From assembly GCF_000261365.1 (NCBI RefSeq), contig NZ_AJVC01000001.1, forward strand, positions 1 through 64,000: a DNA stretch of 64,000 nt, given 5' to 3'. The notes below the pieces were generated by a model. That model ran no database searches. It saw only the letters and a list, made by a program, of their open reading frames with translations, and was not told where the DNA came from. Within the stretch, counting starts at the first letter, position 1, and each line of letters opens with the position of its first letter. This DNA comes from Herbaspirillum sp. GW103 (lineage in GTDB: Bacteria; Pseudomonadota; Gammaproteobacteria; Burkholderiales; Burkholderiaceae_D). Of the stretch, positions 42,435-51,896 are shown one piece after another. Made by a program: the position numbers and the translations under genes.

Positions 42435-43346
42435 TCAGGCCCGGCGCAGTCGTGCTGCGCGCTCGGCACAGTATCCGGTGGCCATCAGGCGAAAGGCCGT
42501 CACCGCCGGATTGTCCTGGTCCGCACGCCACGCCATGCTCATCTCGGCACGCGGCACCTCCCCGGCCAGTGGCCGGAACTCCACCCGATCGTAATGGAAA
42601 CGCTGTGCCGAGGCAGGCAGGATGCCAACGCCCAGGCCGGCGCGTACCAGTGAGAGGATGGTATGGCTCTGGTCGATGTACTGGGTGAAATCCGGTTTGA
42701 CGTCCGCCGCGCCCAGCATGGCCATGATGCGTTCGTAAAAGTACTTGCCATGCGTGGGGGAGTGCATGATGAAGGGCTGACCATCGAGCTGGGTGGTGGC
42801 GATGCGTTCATGCAGCGCCAGCGCATGCCCCTGGGGCATGGCCAGCACCAGCGGTTCCTCATCGACCAGCTGCAACTCCAGCGGCTGGCGCGACGATACC
42901 GGGCGCAGGAAGCCGATATCGATGGTGTTGGCGCTAAAGGCTTCCAGCTGCGCCACCGAAATCAGTTCGAACAGCACCACATCGATCTCGGGCAGGCTCT
43001 TGCGCGCCTGCATGAGCAACTCCGGGATCAGCTCGTAGCCGGCCGCGCCCGTGAAGCCTACCCGCACGCGCCCGGTCTTGCCCTGGCTGGCGCGGCGTAC
43101 CGTGCTCTCGGCCTGTTCCGACAATTGCAGCAGGCGCGACGCGTCGGCCAGGAACACCCGGCCTTCGGTGGTGAGCCGCACCGTGCGCCCCACCCGTTCG
43201 AACAACTGCACACCCAGCCGGTGTTCCAGCAGGTGGATCTGGCGTGACAGAGGCGGCTGGGTCATGTTCAGCAACGCCGCCGCACGACGGAAATTGAGTT
43301 CGGTCGCAGCGACCACGAAACAACGGACTTGAGCCAGATCGAGCAT
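42435..43346 (-). CDS. LysR-family regulator, CatR/BenM-like
   Basis: 303 aa. Winged helix-turn-helix with the CatR/BenM-type sequence LNFRRAAALLNMTQPPLSRQIHLLEHRLG (17-45) and an effector domain of the same branch. It lies 70 bp downstream of the hydroxyacid dehydrogenase on the same strand and only 2 bp from the convergent mntP stop. It probably governs the dehydrogenase-MFS-ilvD group, judged by position. Confidence 0.9.
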   Translation of the reverse strand: MLDLAQVRCFVVAATELNFRRAAALLNMTQPPLSRQIHLLEHRLGVQLFERVGRTVRLTTEGRVFLADASRLLQLSEQAESTVRRASQGKTGRVRVGFTGAAGYELIPELLMQARKSLPEIDVVLFELISVAQLEAFSANTIDIGFLRPVSSRQPLELQLVDEEPLVLAMPQGHALALHERIATTQLDGQPFIMHSPTHGKYFYERIMAMLGAADVKPDFTQYIDQSHTILSLVRAGLGVGILPASAQRFHYDRVEFRPLAGEVPRAEMSMAWRADQDNPAVTAFRLMATGYCAERAARLRRA

Positions 43347-43416
43347 GAGGATGTGCCGGTAAGGGGAGCGCCTGCATTATAGGCATGGCCGCTCCCCGCT
43401 GCGGCCGTGGTCGGAT

Positions 43417-44370
43417 TCAGGTGGTCAGGCTACCTTCGGGACGCTGTCCTGCCAGCCCTTGGGCCAGACTGGCCAGCACCATCTCGCCCATGGCCGTGCG
43501 CGATTCCACGGTGGCGCTGGCGCGATGCGCCTGCAACACCACCTGGTCCATCTGCAGCAGGGCCGGCGGCACGTTGGGTTCGTCCACGAACACATCCAGC
43601 CCCGCACCGGCAATGACGCCACGTTGCAGGGCATCCACCAGATCCTCTTCCACCACCAGCTTGCCGCGCGCGATATTGATGAGAATGCCTTCGCGTCCCA
43701 GCGCATCCAGGACGGCGGCGTTGATGATGCCCTGCGCCTTGTCGGCGGCAGCGGCCAGCACCAGTACATCGCTCTGGCGCGCCAGCTGCAGCAATGCCGG
43801 TTGGAACGTGTAGGGCAGGTCGTCCATGGCGCGCAGGTCGGTGTAGGCGATGGGGCAGCCAAAGGCCGCTGCGCGCTGGGCGATGGCACGGCCGACCTTG
43901 CCCATGCCGACGATGCCCACGCGCTTGCCGCTGAGGCGACGCGAGAGGGGAATCGCCGTCGGCGAAGGATGGCGCACCCAGTCACCGCGCTGCACGAAGG
44001 CGTGACCCGGACAGATCTGCCGACTCACCGCCAGCATCAGGCCCAGCGCCAGATCGGCCACGTCCTCGGTCAGTGCACCGAAGGTGCCAGTGACCGGCAA
44101 GCCCTTGCTGCGCGCATGGTTCAGATCCACTGCATCGGTCCCTACGCCATTGACGGCCACGACCTTCAAGGCCGGCAGGCGATCCATGAGGGCGTTGCTG
44201 ATACCGGTATGGCCGCCGGTGATGACCCCTTCGATGACGGCCCCGTGGCGTGCGATGTAGGCTTCCTTGTCCTCCTGCTCGAACAGGCGGTGCATGTGAT
44301 AGAGATTCTCCAGCTTGTCATTGATGGCCGGAACCAGGATGGGATTGAGCTGCAGTACGTGGCGTTTCAT
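43417..44370 (-). CDS. D-2-hydroxyacid dehydrogenase (GhrB-like)
   Basis: 317 aa from ATG 44370 (AAGGAG upstream). The NAD(P)-binding fold has GIVGMGKVGRAIAQRA. The catalytic Arg is in NIARGKLV, Glu in DVFVDEPNVP, and the general-base His in LQAHRASAT. It reduces glyoxylate, hydroxypyruvate or another 2-oxoacid. It is divergent from an anion MFS transporter with a shared control region, suggesting it acts on the transported hydroxy or sugar acid. Confidence 0.92.
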   Translation of the reverse strand: MKRHVLQLNPILVPAINDKLENLYHMHRLFEQEDKEAYIARHGAVIEGVITGGHTGISNALMDRLPALKVVAVNGVGTDAVDLNHARSKGLPVTGTFGALTEDVADLALGLMLAVSRQICPGHAFVQRGDWVRHPSPTAIPLSRRLSGKRVGIVGMGKVGRAIAQRAAAFGCPIAYTDLRAMDDLPYTFQPALLQLARQSDVLVLAAAADKAQGIINAAVLDALGREGILINIARGKLVVEEDLVDALQRGVIAGAGLDVFVDEPNVPPALLQMDQVVLQAHRASATVESRTAMGEMVLASLAQGLAGQRPEGSLTT

Positions 44371-44784
44371 GGGAGAACTCCTTCTCGTTCGATGGCAATG
44401 CGGGGCGATGATGCGGGCATTCCGCCAGCACGTCCAATCCGAAAAGGCTATCAATTGATTCAGGAAATGGCACCTGATCGGGTATCAATATCGATTCAAT
44501 CTGCACATCACCTGATAGCCAGAAAAGATTGGACGCCACGCAGGGGCACGGCCATGATTCCCGGCGTCGGCCTGCAAGACACGCAAGGTCGCCATCAACG
44601 TCGGGCGCCAACAGATCCCTTTGCGGGACGCACAACAAAGCCCGCCACCTGCACTGGAGACAAGCATGAACCTGGGATCACACCGGAGGCAGCGCGCGCT
44701 GCCCTCCTGACACGGGCGCATCGCCACGCCGTTGCCGCCAACCATAACGATAACCACGAGACACGCCACCAAAGGAGTTCGACG
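44371..44784. promoter_or_regulatory. Divergent control region, dehydrogenase and MFS genes
   Basis: 414 bp without a gene. GGCTATCA (44446-44453) is mirrored by TGATAGCC (44513-44520). CACCTGAT occurs twice (44471-44478, 44509-44516), and GATTCAGG lies at 44457-44464. This cluster of direct and inverted copies looks like regulator sites. No confident promoter boxes. The open frame running from the dehydrogenase region into the MFS gene is an antisense shadow. Confidence 0.5.
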
Positions 44785-46218
44785 ATGAATCCTGTCGACG
44801 CCGCCGACCCCGTCGGCCGCCATAGTTCCACCGCCTCCTCTGCAATTGCTGCCCCTGCGGCCAGCCGTTTGTCAGAGCAGAAACCCACCCGCTACCGTTG
44901 GGTGGTGATGGGCCTGATCTTCCTGATCTGGGCCATTGCCTGCGCCGATCGCGCCAATTTCGGCATCGCCCTGCCGTACATGAAAAAGGAGTACGGCATC
45001 TCCAACACCGAGGCCGGACTGATCGTGAGTCTGTTTTCGTTTGCCTATGGTCTGGTGCAGATTCCGGTCGGGTTGATGTACAAGCGCCTGAGTGCCAAGA
45101 CCACCGGCATGCTGTTTTCCGTCTTCATGTTGCTGACCTCGTTGTTTACCGGGCTCATGGGCACGACTTCCTCGGTGCTGCTGTTGCAGCTCTACCGTGT
45201 CGGTCTCGGTTTGTCGGAAGGGCCACTGGGCATTGGCTGTACCAACGTCATCAATCGCTGGTTCCCGCCGGAGGAAAAGGGGACCGCTACCGGACTGTGG
45301 ATTGCGGCCTCCAAGCTGGGTCCGCTGATCGTGCCGACGGTGTGCATCATCGTCATCCAGCTCTGGGGCTGGCGCGAAATCTTTTACGTGTTTGCGGTGC
45401 CGGGCATCTTCCTGGCCATTCTGTGGTTCTTCCTGGTGACCAATTCGCCCGCCGAAAACCGCTTCTGCAATGAGGCCGAGCGCCGTTACATCACCCAGGA
45501 GCTGTCGGCCGGTGCGGCCAGCGCCGGCACTGTTGCGGGGCAGGGTGCGCAGGTGGCACCGATGCCATGGCTGGACGGCATCAACCGTACCCGTCGTGTG
45601 CCGCGCCTGGAGACCTTGCGCCAGGTCTTCACGTCCTGGAACGTGATCGGCGTGGCTCTCGGCTATGGCTGCATGATCGGCATCAGCAATATCTTCATGT
45701 CGTGGATCCCGACCTATCTGGTCACGGTCAAGGGATTTGCTTCGGTGAAGATGGGTTTCCTTGCCTCGGCACCGTTCATCGGTGCGGTCGCGGGCAACAT
45801 GCTGGGGGGCGTGATCTCGGACCGCCTGCTGGGTGGCCGCCGCAAGCCCATGATGCTGCTGGGCGCGCTGGGTACCGCCGTGATGACGCTCATGCTGGTG
45901 GATGCGCCCGACAGCGTGCTCTATCTGGGCGCCATGCTGATGTTGTCGGGCCTGATGCTGGGGATCGGCTTTGCCGGTTATTCGGCCTATCCCATGGGCC
46001 TGGCCACCAAGTCCACCTACCCGACCGCGTTCGGCATCGTCAATTCGCTGGGCCAGATCGGTGGCGCCTGTGCACCCCTGGCCGTGGGAATGCTGCTGGA
46101 CCGCTATGACTGGAGCAGTGTCTTCCTTTACATGGTCGGCACTTCGCTGCTGTGCCTGGTGCTGCTGTTGAGCGTAGTGGAGCCGATCACGGTACGCAAG
46201 GCGGGGGACGAAGCCTGA
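44785..46218 (+). CDS. MFS transporter, anion:cation symporter (ACS) family
   Basis: 477 aa from ATG 44785 with AAAGGAG 7 nt upstream; a much longer open frame exists but lacks support. The N-terminal 38 residues are polar, then 12 membrane helices with ACS-family signatures (WAIACADRANFGIALPYM; GPLGIGCTNVINRWFPPEEKG). Such proteins import hexuronates, glucarate or related acids with protons. Followed by a terminator and then ilvD. Confidence 0.9.
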   Translation: MNPVDAADPVGRHSSTASSAIAAPAASRLSEQKPTRYRWVVMGLIFLIWAIACADRANFGIALPYMKKEYGISNTEAGLIVSLFSFAYGLVQIPVGLMYKRLSAKTTGMLFSVFMLLTSLFTGLMGTTSSVLLLQLYRVGLGLSEGPLGIGCTNVINRWFPPEEKGTATGLWIAASKLGPLIVPTVCIIVIQLWGWREIFYVFAVPGIFLAILWFFLVTNSPAENRFCNEAERRYITQELSAGAASAGTVAGQGAQVAPMPWLDGINRTRRVPRLETLRQVFTSWNVIGVALGYGCMIGISNIFMSWIPTYLVTVKGFASVKMGFLASAPFIGAVAGNMLGGVISDRLLGGRRKPMMLLGALGTAVMTLMLVDAPDSVLYLGAMLMLSGLMLGIGFAGYSAYPMGLATKSTYPTAFGIVNSLGQIGGACAPLAVGMLLDRYDWSSVFLYMVGTSLLCLVLLLSVVEPITVRKAGDEA

Positions 46219-46244
46219 GCGCGCAGTGCATGGAGAAAGCGACT

Positions 46245-46274
46245 GGCCCGCGTTGTTGCGGGCCTTTCTGTTTC
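46245..46274 (+). terminator. Intrinsic terminator after the MFS gene
   Basis: GGCCCGC/GCGGGCC (46245-46251 with 46258-46264), loop GTTGTT, followed by TTTCTGTTTC. It lies 27 bp past the stop and separates the transporter from ilvD. Confidence 0.85.
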
Positions 46275-46294
46275 TGACGAGGAATATTTGTGCC

Positions 46295-46341
46295 GATGCG
46301 TATTAATATCTGTTGGATATTAATACGCATCGAATTATATA
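46295..46341 (+). promoter_or_regulatory. ilvD promoter overlapped by a 16-bp inverted repeat
   Basis: GATGCGTATTAATATC (46295-46310), loop TGTTG, GATATTAATACGCATC (46316-46331), a perfect repeat. TTGGAT (46313-46318), 17-bp spacer and TATATA (46336-46341) form a promoter whose -35 box and spacer lie in the right arm. A protein bound to the repeat would occlude RNA polymerase. Confidence 0.75.
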
Positions 46342-46414
46342 TTGGACAAACACTCTCCTCGGAGGCACTCTTGTGCTCCCTTTTTCCCTAAGCAGCCCTG
46401 AGGAGACACCCATC

Positions 46415-48277
46415 ATGCCGACCTATCGTTCCTATACCACTACCCAAGGCCGCAACATGGCCGGCGCGCGTGCGCTGTGGCGTGCCACCGGCATGAAGGA
46501 TGGCGATTTCACCAAGCCCATCATCGCGGTCGTGAACTCCTTCACCCAGTTCGTGCCGGGTCACGTGCACCTGAAGGACCTGGGCCAGCTGGTGGCGCGC
46601 GAGATCGAGGCGGCTGGCGGCGTGGCCAAGGAATTCAACACCATCGCCGTGGATGACGGCATCGCCATGGGCCACGACGGCATGCTGTACTCGCTGCCCT
46701 CGCGCGACCTGATTGCCGATTCGGTCGAATACATGGTCAACGCCCACTGCGCCGACGCCATGGTCTGCATCTCCAATTGCGACAAGATCACCCCGGGCAT
46801 GCTCATGGCCGCCATGCGCCTGAACATCCCCGTGGTCTTCGTCTCCGGTGGTCCGATGGAGGCCGGCAAGGTCATCAAGACCGTCAACACCGACAAGAAG
46901 GTCATCAAGCTGGACCTGGTCGACGCCATGATCCAGGCCGGCGACAAGAACATCTCGGATGCCGACGTGGCCGAAGTGGAGCGCTCGGCCTGTCCGACCT
47001 GCGGTTCCTGCTCGGGCATGTTCACCGCCAACTCGATGAACTGCCTGACCGAAGTGCTGGGCCTGTCGCTGCCGGGCAATGGCACCATCGTCGCCACCCA
47101 CGCCGACCGCAAGGAACTGTTCCTGCGCGCCGGCCGCCTGATCGTCGAACTGGCCAAGCGCCACTATGAACAGGATGACTACAGCATCCTTCCGCGCAAC
47201 ATCTGCACCAAGGAAACCTGGGAAAACGCCATGACCCTGGACGTCTCCATGGGCGGCTCCACCAACACCGTGCTGCACCTCCTGGCCGCAGCCCACGAAG
47301 CCAAGGTGGAATTCACCATGGCCGACATCGACCGCATTTCGCGCCGTGTTCCCTGCCTGTGCAAGGTCGCGCCGATGACCAACAAGTACCACATCGAAGA
47401 CGTGCACCGCGCCGGTGGCATCATCTCCATCCTCGGTGAGTTGGCCCGTGCCGGCCTGCTGGACACTTCGCGTCCGACCGTGCACAGCAAGACCCTGGGT
47501 GAAGCCATCGAGAAATTCGACATCCGCGTCACCAGCGATCCGGCCGTGCACAAGCTGTTCCGCGCCGCCCCCGGTGGTGTGCCGACGCAAGTGGCCTTCT
47601 CGCAGGAAGAGCGTTTTGAAGACAGCGACCTGGATCGCGCCAACGGCTGCATCCGTGATCGCGAACACGCCTATTCTCAAGATGGCGGCCTGGCGGTCCT
47701 GTACGGCAACATCGCCGAGAAGGGCTGCATCGTCAAGACCGCAGGCGTGGATGAAAGCATCCTGAAGTTCTCCGGCACCGCACGTGTCTTCGAGAGCCAG
47801 GACGCCGCCGTCGAAGGCATCCTGGGCGACAAGGTCAAGGCCGGCGACGTGGTCATCGTGCGCTACGAAGGTCCCAAGGGCGGCCCCGGCATGCAGGAAA
47901 TGCTGTACCCGACTTCGTACATCAAGTCCAAGGGTCTCGGCAAGGCTTGCGCGCTGTTCACCGATGGTCGTTTCTCCGGTGGTTCCTCCGGCCTGGTGAT
48001 TGGCCATGCTTCGCCGGAAGCGGCTGAAGGCGGTGCCATCGGTCTGGTGGAAGAGGGCGACATGATCGACATCGACATCCCCAACCGCAGCATCAACCTG
48101 CGCATTTCCGGTGAAGAACTGGCCAAGCGTCGCGCCGACATGGAAGCCCGTGGCGATGCCGCGTGGCAGCCGGGCAACCGCCAGCGCGTGGTTTCGCAGG
48201 CACTGCAGGCTTATGCCGCGCTGACCACCTCGGCCGATCGTGGTGCCGTGCGTGATCTGTCGCAGTTGAAGCGCTGA
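46415..48277 (+). CDS. ilvD: Dihydroxy-acid dehydratase IlvD
   Basis: 620 aa (E. coli IlvD 616), with near-identical signature blocks: [39 protein letters not shown] and [12 protein letters not shown]. Fe-S cluster cysteines are in SNCDKI and [19 protein letters not shown]. It converts 2,3-dihydroxy-isovalerate and -methylvalerate to the 2-oxo acids of valine and isoleucine synthesis. ATG 46415 follows GAGGAG. It has its own promoter with a palindromic operator, although neighbours suggest sugar-acid metabolism; sugar-acid dehydratase activity is less likely given the close match to IlvD. Confidence 0.95.
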   Translation: MPTYRSYTTTQGRNMAGARALWRATGMKDGDFTKPIIAVVNSFTQFVPGHVHLKDLGQLVAREIEAAGGVAKEFNTIAVDDGIAMGHDGMLYSLPSRDLIADSVEYMVNAHCADAMVCISNCDKITPGMLMAAMRLNIPVVFVSGGPMEAGKVIKTVNTDKKVIKLDLVDAMIQAGDKNISDADVAEVERSACPTCGSCSGMFTANSMNCLTEVLGLSLPGNGTIVATHADRKELFLRAGRLIVELAKRHYEQDDYSILPRNICTKETWENAMTLDVSMGGSTNTVLHLLAAAHEAKVEFTMADIDRISRRVPCLCKVAPMTNKYHIEDVHRAGGIISILGELARAGLLDTSRPTVHSKTLGEAIEKFDIRVTSDPAVHKLFRAAPGGVPTQVAFSQEERFEDSDLDRANGCIRDREHAYSQDGGLAVLYGNIAEKGCIVKTAGVDESILKFSGTARVFESQDAAVEGILGDKVKAGDVVIVRYEGPKGGPGMQEMLYPTSYIKSKGLGKACALFTDGRFSGGSSGLVIGHASPEAAEGGAIGLVEEGDMIDIDIPNRSINLRISGEELAKRRADMEARGDAAWQPGNRQRVVSQALQAYAALTTSADRGAVRDLSQLKR

Positions 48278-48308
48278 TCGTACGTGGCCGTCGCCGGTCA
48301 CCGCTGCC

Positions 48309-48346
48309 AAAAAAATCGCCCGGTGCAAGCCGGGCGATTTTTTTTT
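48309..48346. terminator. Bidirectional intrinsic terminator between ilvD and the AI-2E-type gene
   Basis: ATCGCCCGG/CCGGGCGAT stem (48315-48323 with 48330-48338), flanked by seven A on the left and nine T on the right. It works for both convergent genes. Confidence 0.92.
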
Positions 48347-48363
48347 GCTGCGTCTGGCCAGGC

Positions 48364-50244
48364 TCAGACCTTGATTGCCGGCCGCATGTGCGTAGACGCA
48401 AATGCCAGCCCTTCCTCGAAGGACGACAGCACCATGTCCACCTGTTCCTTCACGGTCGCGGCCTCGACTTCCTCGTTGAAGAAGGACGGACGAATCGTTA
48501 CCAGCAGCGCATGCGGCAGGTTCTCGCGCAGGTCGCGTACTACCCCCATCCAGGCGTCCAGTTTCTCTCGCACCGGATAGACCAGGAACACGATGGACAC
48601 CAGTTCGGCCTTGCTGGTATCGGGCGGTCCTTCCTCGGGCTGGTCCAGCGTGATGCTGCGGGCATCGATGCCGGTCACGCGCAACGCATGCACCAGCAGT
48701 TCGGAGAGCAGGTCATCGCGCTCATGGCGCAAGCCACCGCACAGCACCACCGACCCTTGCGGCACATCCAGCGAACCCTGCCAGCGTCCCAGCCGCGCCT
48801 GGCGCAGTTCACGCAGATGCGCACCGACGCTGCTGTTGAGCAGAGGTACCTCGCGGCGCCGACGCAGGCTGCGCGGCGCGCCGGGACTTTGCGTGAGCAC
48901 TTCGGTCAACTGCGAGACCGCATGCAGCAGACGCTCCTGCTGCGCTCCTTCGATGCGACCATGGCGCAAATCCAGCGCCGCCAGGGCCAGGCCGGGCAGC
49001 AGGATCTGGTCGCAGTACTTGGCAAAGCTCTGCTTCTGCAGATGCGTGCGGGCATCGCGGATGATGGCGTCCGATTCACCGGCCAGGGCACGCTGGTAGA
49101 AACGCTCGGCGTGTGTCATGTCGGGCGCCTCGCCCAGCAGGATGGTGATCGGTTCCAGGGCCGACACATGGCGCCCGGCCACCACCAGGCACAGCGTCAG
49201 CGGAGTGGAGAGCAGCAGGCCGATGGGCCCCCACAGCGTGCCCCAGAACAGCGCCGAGACGATCACCGCCAGCGGCGAGAGGCCCGAGCTGTGACCATAC
49301 ACGCGCGGTTCGATGAAATTGGCCACGATCACTTCCAGCCCCACATAGAACGCCAGGAAAGACAGCGCCAGCCACCAGCCCGGATCGATGGCGGCGATGA
49401 AGATCGAGATCATCAGGCCCGAGGCCAGTGCACCCAGGTAGGGGACGAAGCGCAGCACCCCGGCCAGCGCGCCCCAGAGCACCGCATGCGGTACGCCCCC
49501 GGCGGCCAGCACCGCACCCATGATGAGGCCGAACACCAGGTTGACCAGGAACTGTGAAAAGAAGAAACGCGATACGCCCTCTGCCGCATCGCCCAGTGCC
49601 TGCATGGTGCGGCTCATCTCGGTCAGCCCGGCCAGGCGGATCAGGCGTTCGCGCAGGGATTCCTGTTCCAGCAGGATGAACACCAGCAAGACCAGCACGA
49701 TGCCGGCCTGGCCGATCGGTCCCCAGGCCAGCGCAAAGAGGCGCCGCAAGGCCCCGCGCACCGACATGCGGGTATCGGTTTCGGGCGCGGCGGCGGCTGC
49801 TGCTGCAGCGGCGGCACGACTGTTCTTCTTGCCGCTGCGCGCGCTCTCCGGCAGCGGCTGCGGGATCACCGCGCTCAGTTCGGCCTCCAGCCGGGCGAAG
49901 GGACGCTCGGTCATGGCACGCACGCTTTCTACCTTGTCCTGGATGGCTTCGCGGTATTGCGGCAGATCGCTGGTTACGCTCACCAGCTGGAAGGTCAGCA
50001 CCACCGCCAGTGCCACCAGGCAGCCGCCCACCAGCAGCACCGATACCATGGCGGCGGCAGCCCGGTTCAGGCCCAGGGCGGCGAGCTTCCTCACCAGCGG
50101 CAGGATGATCAGGCTGGCAATGCCGGCCACTGCCAGCGGGGCCAGGATGTCGCGGCCGAAGTAGAGCATGCCCAGTACCACGGCCGCCCCCAGGAGGGTG
50201 GTGGAATTCAGGCGTGAGAAGGCGGAAGTCTTGAGGTTTTGCAT
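48364..50244 (-). CDS. AI-2E/PerM-family permease with C-terminal extension
   Basis: 626 aa; typical family members are about 350. Eight membrane helices cover residues 15-375 with the family segment AGGVPHAVLWGALAGVLRFVPYLGALASG. An Ala-rich linker (about 135-150) sits in the periplasmic loop. The C-terminal 240 residues are soluble, with VLCGGLRHERDDLLSELLVHALR resembling the cobalamin-binding-like fold of some regulators. The family exports small molecules or Na+; an autoinducer role is not implied. Followed by a strong terminator. Confidence 0.85.
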   Translation of the reverse strand: MQNLKTSAFSRLNSTTLLGAAVVLGMLYFGRDILAPLAVAGIASLIILPLVRKLAALGLNRAAAAMVSVLLVGGCLVALAVVLTFQLVSVTSDLPQYREAIQDKVESVRAMTERPFARLEAELSAVIPQPLPESARSGKKNSRAAAAAAAAAAPETDTRMSVRGALRRLFALAWGPIGQAGIVLVLLVFILLEQESLRERLIRLAGLTEMSRTMQALGDAAEGVSRFFFSQFLVNLVFGLIMGAVLAAGGVPHAVLWGALAGVLRFVPYLGALASGLMISIFIAAIDPGWWLALSFLAFYVGLEVIVANFIEPRVYGHSSGLSPLAVIVSALFWGTLWGPIGLLLSTPLTLCLVVAGRHVSALEPITILLGEAPDMTHAERFYQRALAGESDAIIRDARTHLQKQSFAKYCDQILLPGLALAALDLRHGRIEGAQQERLLHAVSQLTEVLTQSPGAPRSLRRRREVPLLNSSVGAHLRELRQARLGRWQGSLDVPQGSVVLCGGLRHERDDLLSELLVHALRVTGIDARSITLDQPEEGPPDTSKAELVSIVFLVYPVREKLDAWMGVVRDLRENLPHALLVTIRPSFFNEEVEAATVKEQVDMVLSSFEEGLAFASTHMRPAIKV

Positions 50245-50327
50245 GGAGAGGATGAGGGCAGGAAGGCGGGCCGGTCAGCGATGCAGCGCGAGTATAGCCC
50301 TTGCCCTTGCAGTGCGCGCATCGCGCC

Positions 50328-50347
50328 TTGACGTTTTCTGCACCATG
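50328..50347 (+). repeat. 20-bp recurrent element, copy A
   Basis: TTGACGTTTTCTGCACCATG. Identical at 63480-63499; reverse complement with one change at 53367-53386. This copy lies in the leader region of the AI-2E-type permease gene, 84 bp before its ATG. Confidence 0.8.
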
Positions 50348-50389
50348 CCCCGCAACATCAGGTGCAGCGAGGCTTGCAGAGGGGGTGGT

Positions 50390-50782
50390 TCAGCGCGACA
50401 CTTCATACAATTCCAGCGGCAGGCCATCCGGGTCGGCGAAGAAGGTGAAGCGCCGGCCCGTGTATTCATCCACGCGGATCTCTTCCACGACCACGCCACG
50501 GGCTTCCAGTTCGGCCTTGCTGGCGGCGACGTCGGCGACCGAAAAGGACAGATGGCGCAGACCGCAGGCCTCGGGACGCGAAGGACGCGACGGTGGGGCG
50601 GGGAAGGAGAACAGTTCTATCTGCGTACCGTCGGGCAGGCCCAGGTCCAGTTTCCACGAGTCGCGTGCCTCGCGGTAATGTTCGGCAATCACGCGCAGGC
50701 CCAGCAGATCGACGTAGAACGCGCGGGAGGCCGCATAGTCGGAACAGATGAGGGCCACATGATGGATGCCTTGCAGCTGCAT
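50390..50782 (-). CDS. VOC-family protein, YaeR/GloA2-like
   Basis: 130 aa. Two VOC modules with metal ligands placed as in YaeR-type proteins: IHHVALICSDYAASRAFY, GTQIELFSFP, LRHLSFSVAD and LPLELYE (His and Glu pairs). A lactoylglutathione-lyase-like activity is possible but unproven. It starts 22 bp after the LysR stop on the same strand and may share its transcript. Confidence 0.88.
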   Translation of the reverse strand: MQLQGIHHVALICSDYAASRAFYVDLLGLRVIAEHYREARDSWKLDLGLPDGTQIELFSFPAPPSRPSRPEACGLRHLSFSVADVAASKAELEARGVVVEEIRVDEYTGRRFTFFADPDGLPLELYEVSR

Positions 50783-50804
50783 GGGATGCTTTCAGAAAGA
50801 GGGT

Positions 50805-51755
50805 TCAGCCGGGACGGCCCTTGGGGCCACGCTGCTCCAGCCCGGCGCAGACCGCGCGCACCTTGTCGCGCAGCCAGCGATGGGCCGGGTCCAGCTCCAC
50901 GCGGGGATGCCACATCAGCGAGACGATGATGGGGTCGGTGGCCACCGGCAGTTCGAACAGATGGATGCCGGAGGCACTGCCATCCTTGCGCGGTGCCCCC
51001 GCCTGGGTCAGGAAGGAGTAGGGCACCATGGTCACCAGGTCGGAGCAACGCACCACCGCCAGCGCGCCCGGAAAGCTGGGCACGACTGCCACCACCTTGC
51101 GCACCAGGCCGCGCCCGGCCAGCGCGGCATCGATGGGGCCGTTGCGCTCGCCTCGTGGCGAGGCGCTCACATGCTCGTGGGCGCAATAGCGCTCGGCACT
51201 GACGCGGCGCAAGGCGGCCAATGGATGTCCGATGCGTACCGCACCCACGAAGCGATCACGAAACAGGGTTTGCAGACGCACCTCCGGTCCCATCTCGCTG
51301 GCCACGCCGATCTCGATGTCGGCACTGCCTTCGCGCAGTGGCAGCGGACTGCGCTCCACCTTGGGCGCGAAGCGCAGCCGCACCAGCGGGGCCTCTGCCG
51401 CCACGGCACTGATGAGTGCGGCACCGCAGGCTTCGATGAAGCCTTCATTGGCGCGCAGGGTGAAATCCCGCTCCAGCCGGGCCAGGTCCAGTTCCGGTAC
51501 CGAGGGACGCAAGACCGATCGGGCTTCGTGCACTACATTGCGCACCCGTTCGCGCAGGGCTTCTGCGCAGGGAGTCAGCACCATCTGTCGTCCGGCCCGT
51601 ACCAGCAACTGGTCGCCGGTGGCCTGGCGCAGGCGGGTCAGGGTGCGGCTCATGGCCGAGGCACTCAGGCCCAGGCGGCGCGCAGCCCCGGCCACGCTGG
51701 CTTCGGCGATGAGGGCATCGAGGGCGATCAGCAGGTTGAGGTCGGTATCGGGCAT
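50805..51755 (-). CDS. LysR-family regulator of the DHA2 exporter
   Basis: 316 aa. Helix-turn-helix ASVAGAARRLGLSASAMSRTLTRLRQATG (18-46) of the NodD/NahR-like branch, followed by an effector domain. Divergent from a 14-helix-type drug exporter, 141 bp apart; that intergenic region has TTGCATGCAA and TGAAGA/TCTTCA inverted repeats. It likely activates the exporter in response to its substrate. Confidence 0.9.
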   Translation of the reverse strand: MPDTDLNLLIALDALIAEASVAGAARRLGLSASAMSRTLTRLRQATGDQLLVRAGRQMVLTPCAEALRERVRNVVHEARSVLRPSVPELDLARLERDFTLRANEGFIEACGAALISAVAAEAPLVRLRFAPKVERSPLPLREGSADIEIGVASEMGPEVRLQTLFRDRFVGAVRIGHPLAALRRVSAERYCAHEHVSASPRGERNGPIDAALAGRGLVRKVVAVVPSFPGALAVVRCSDLVTMVPYSFLTQAGAPRKDGSASGIHLFELPVATDPIIVSLMWHPRVELDPAHRWLRDKVRAVCAGLEQRGPKGRPG

Positions 51756-51896
51756 GACGGCATCCTAGCATGCGGTGGCAGACATGATTGGAGACATGGC
51801 GTTGCATGCAATGATCCAATGCAGGCCGTGCGTCTTCCGCCTTGTCTCGCGGCTGGCTATAGTGAAGACCTGATTCGATCTTCACAAGCGATCTCC

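Noticed and set aside
43459..44784. N-terminal 442-codon extension of the MFS gene
   Set aside because: It runs antisense through the hydroxyacid dehydrogenase; the ATG at 44785 has a strong AAAGGAG site and begins a normal MFS protein.
46295..46331. Transposon end or insertion-sequence remnant (16-bp inverted repeat)
   Set aside because: No transposase or target duplication; it overlaps a good ilvD promoter, so an operator is the better reading.
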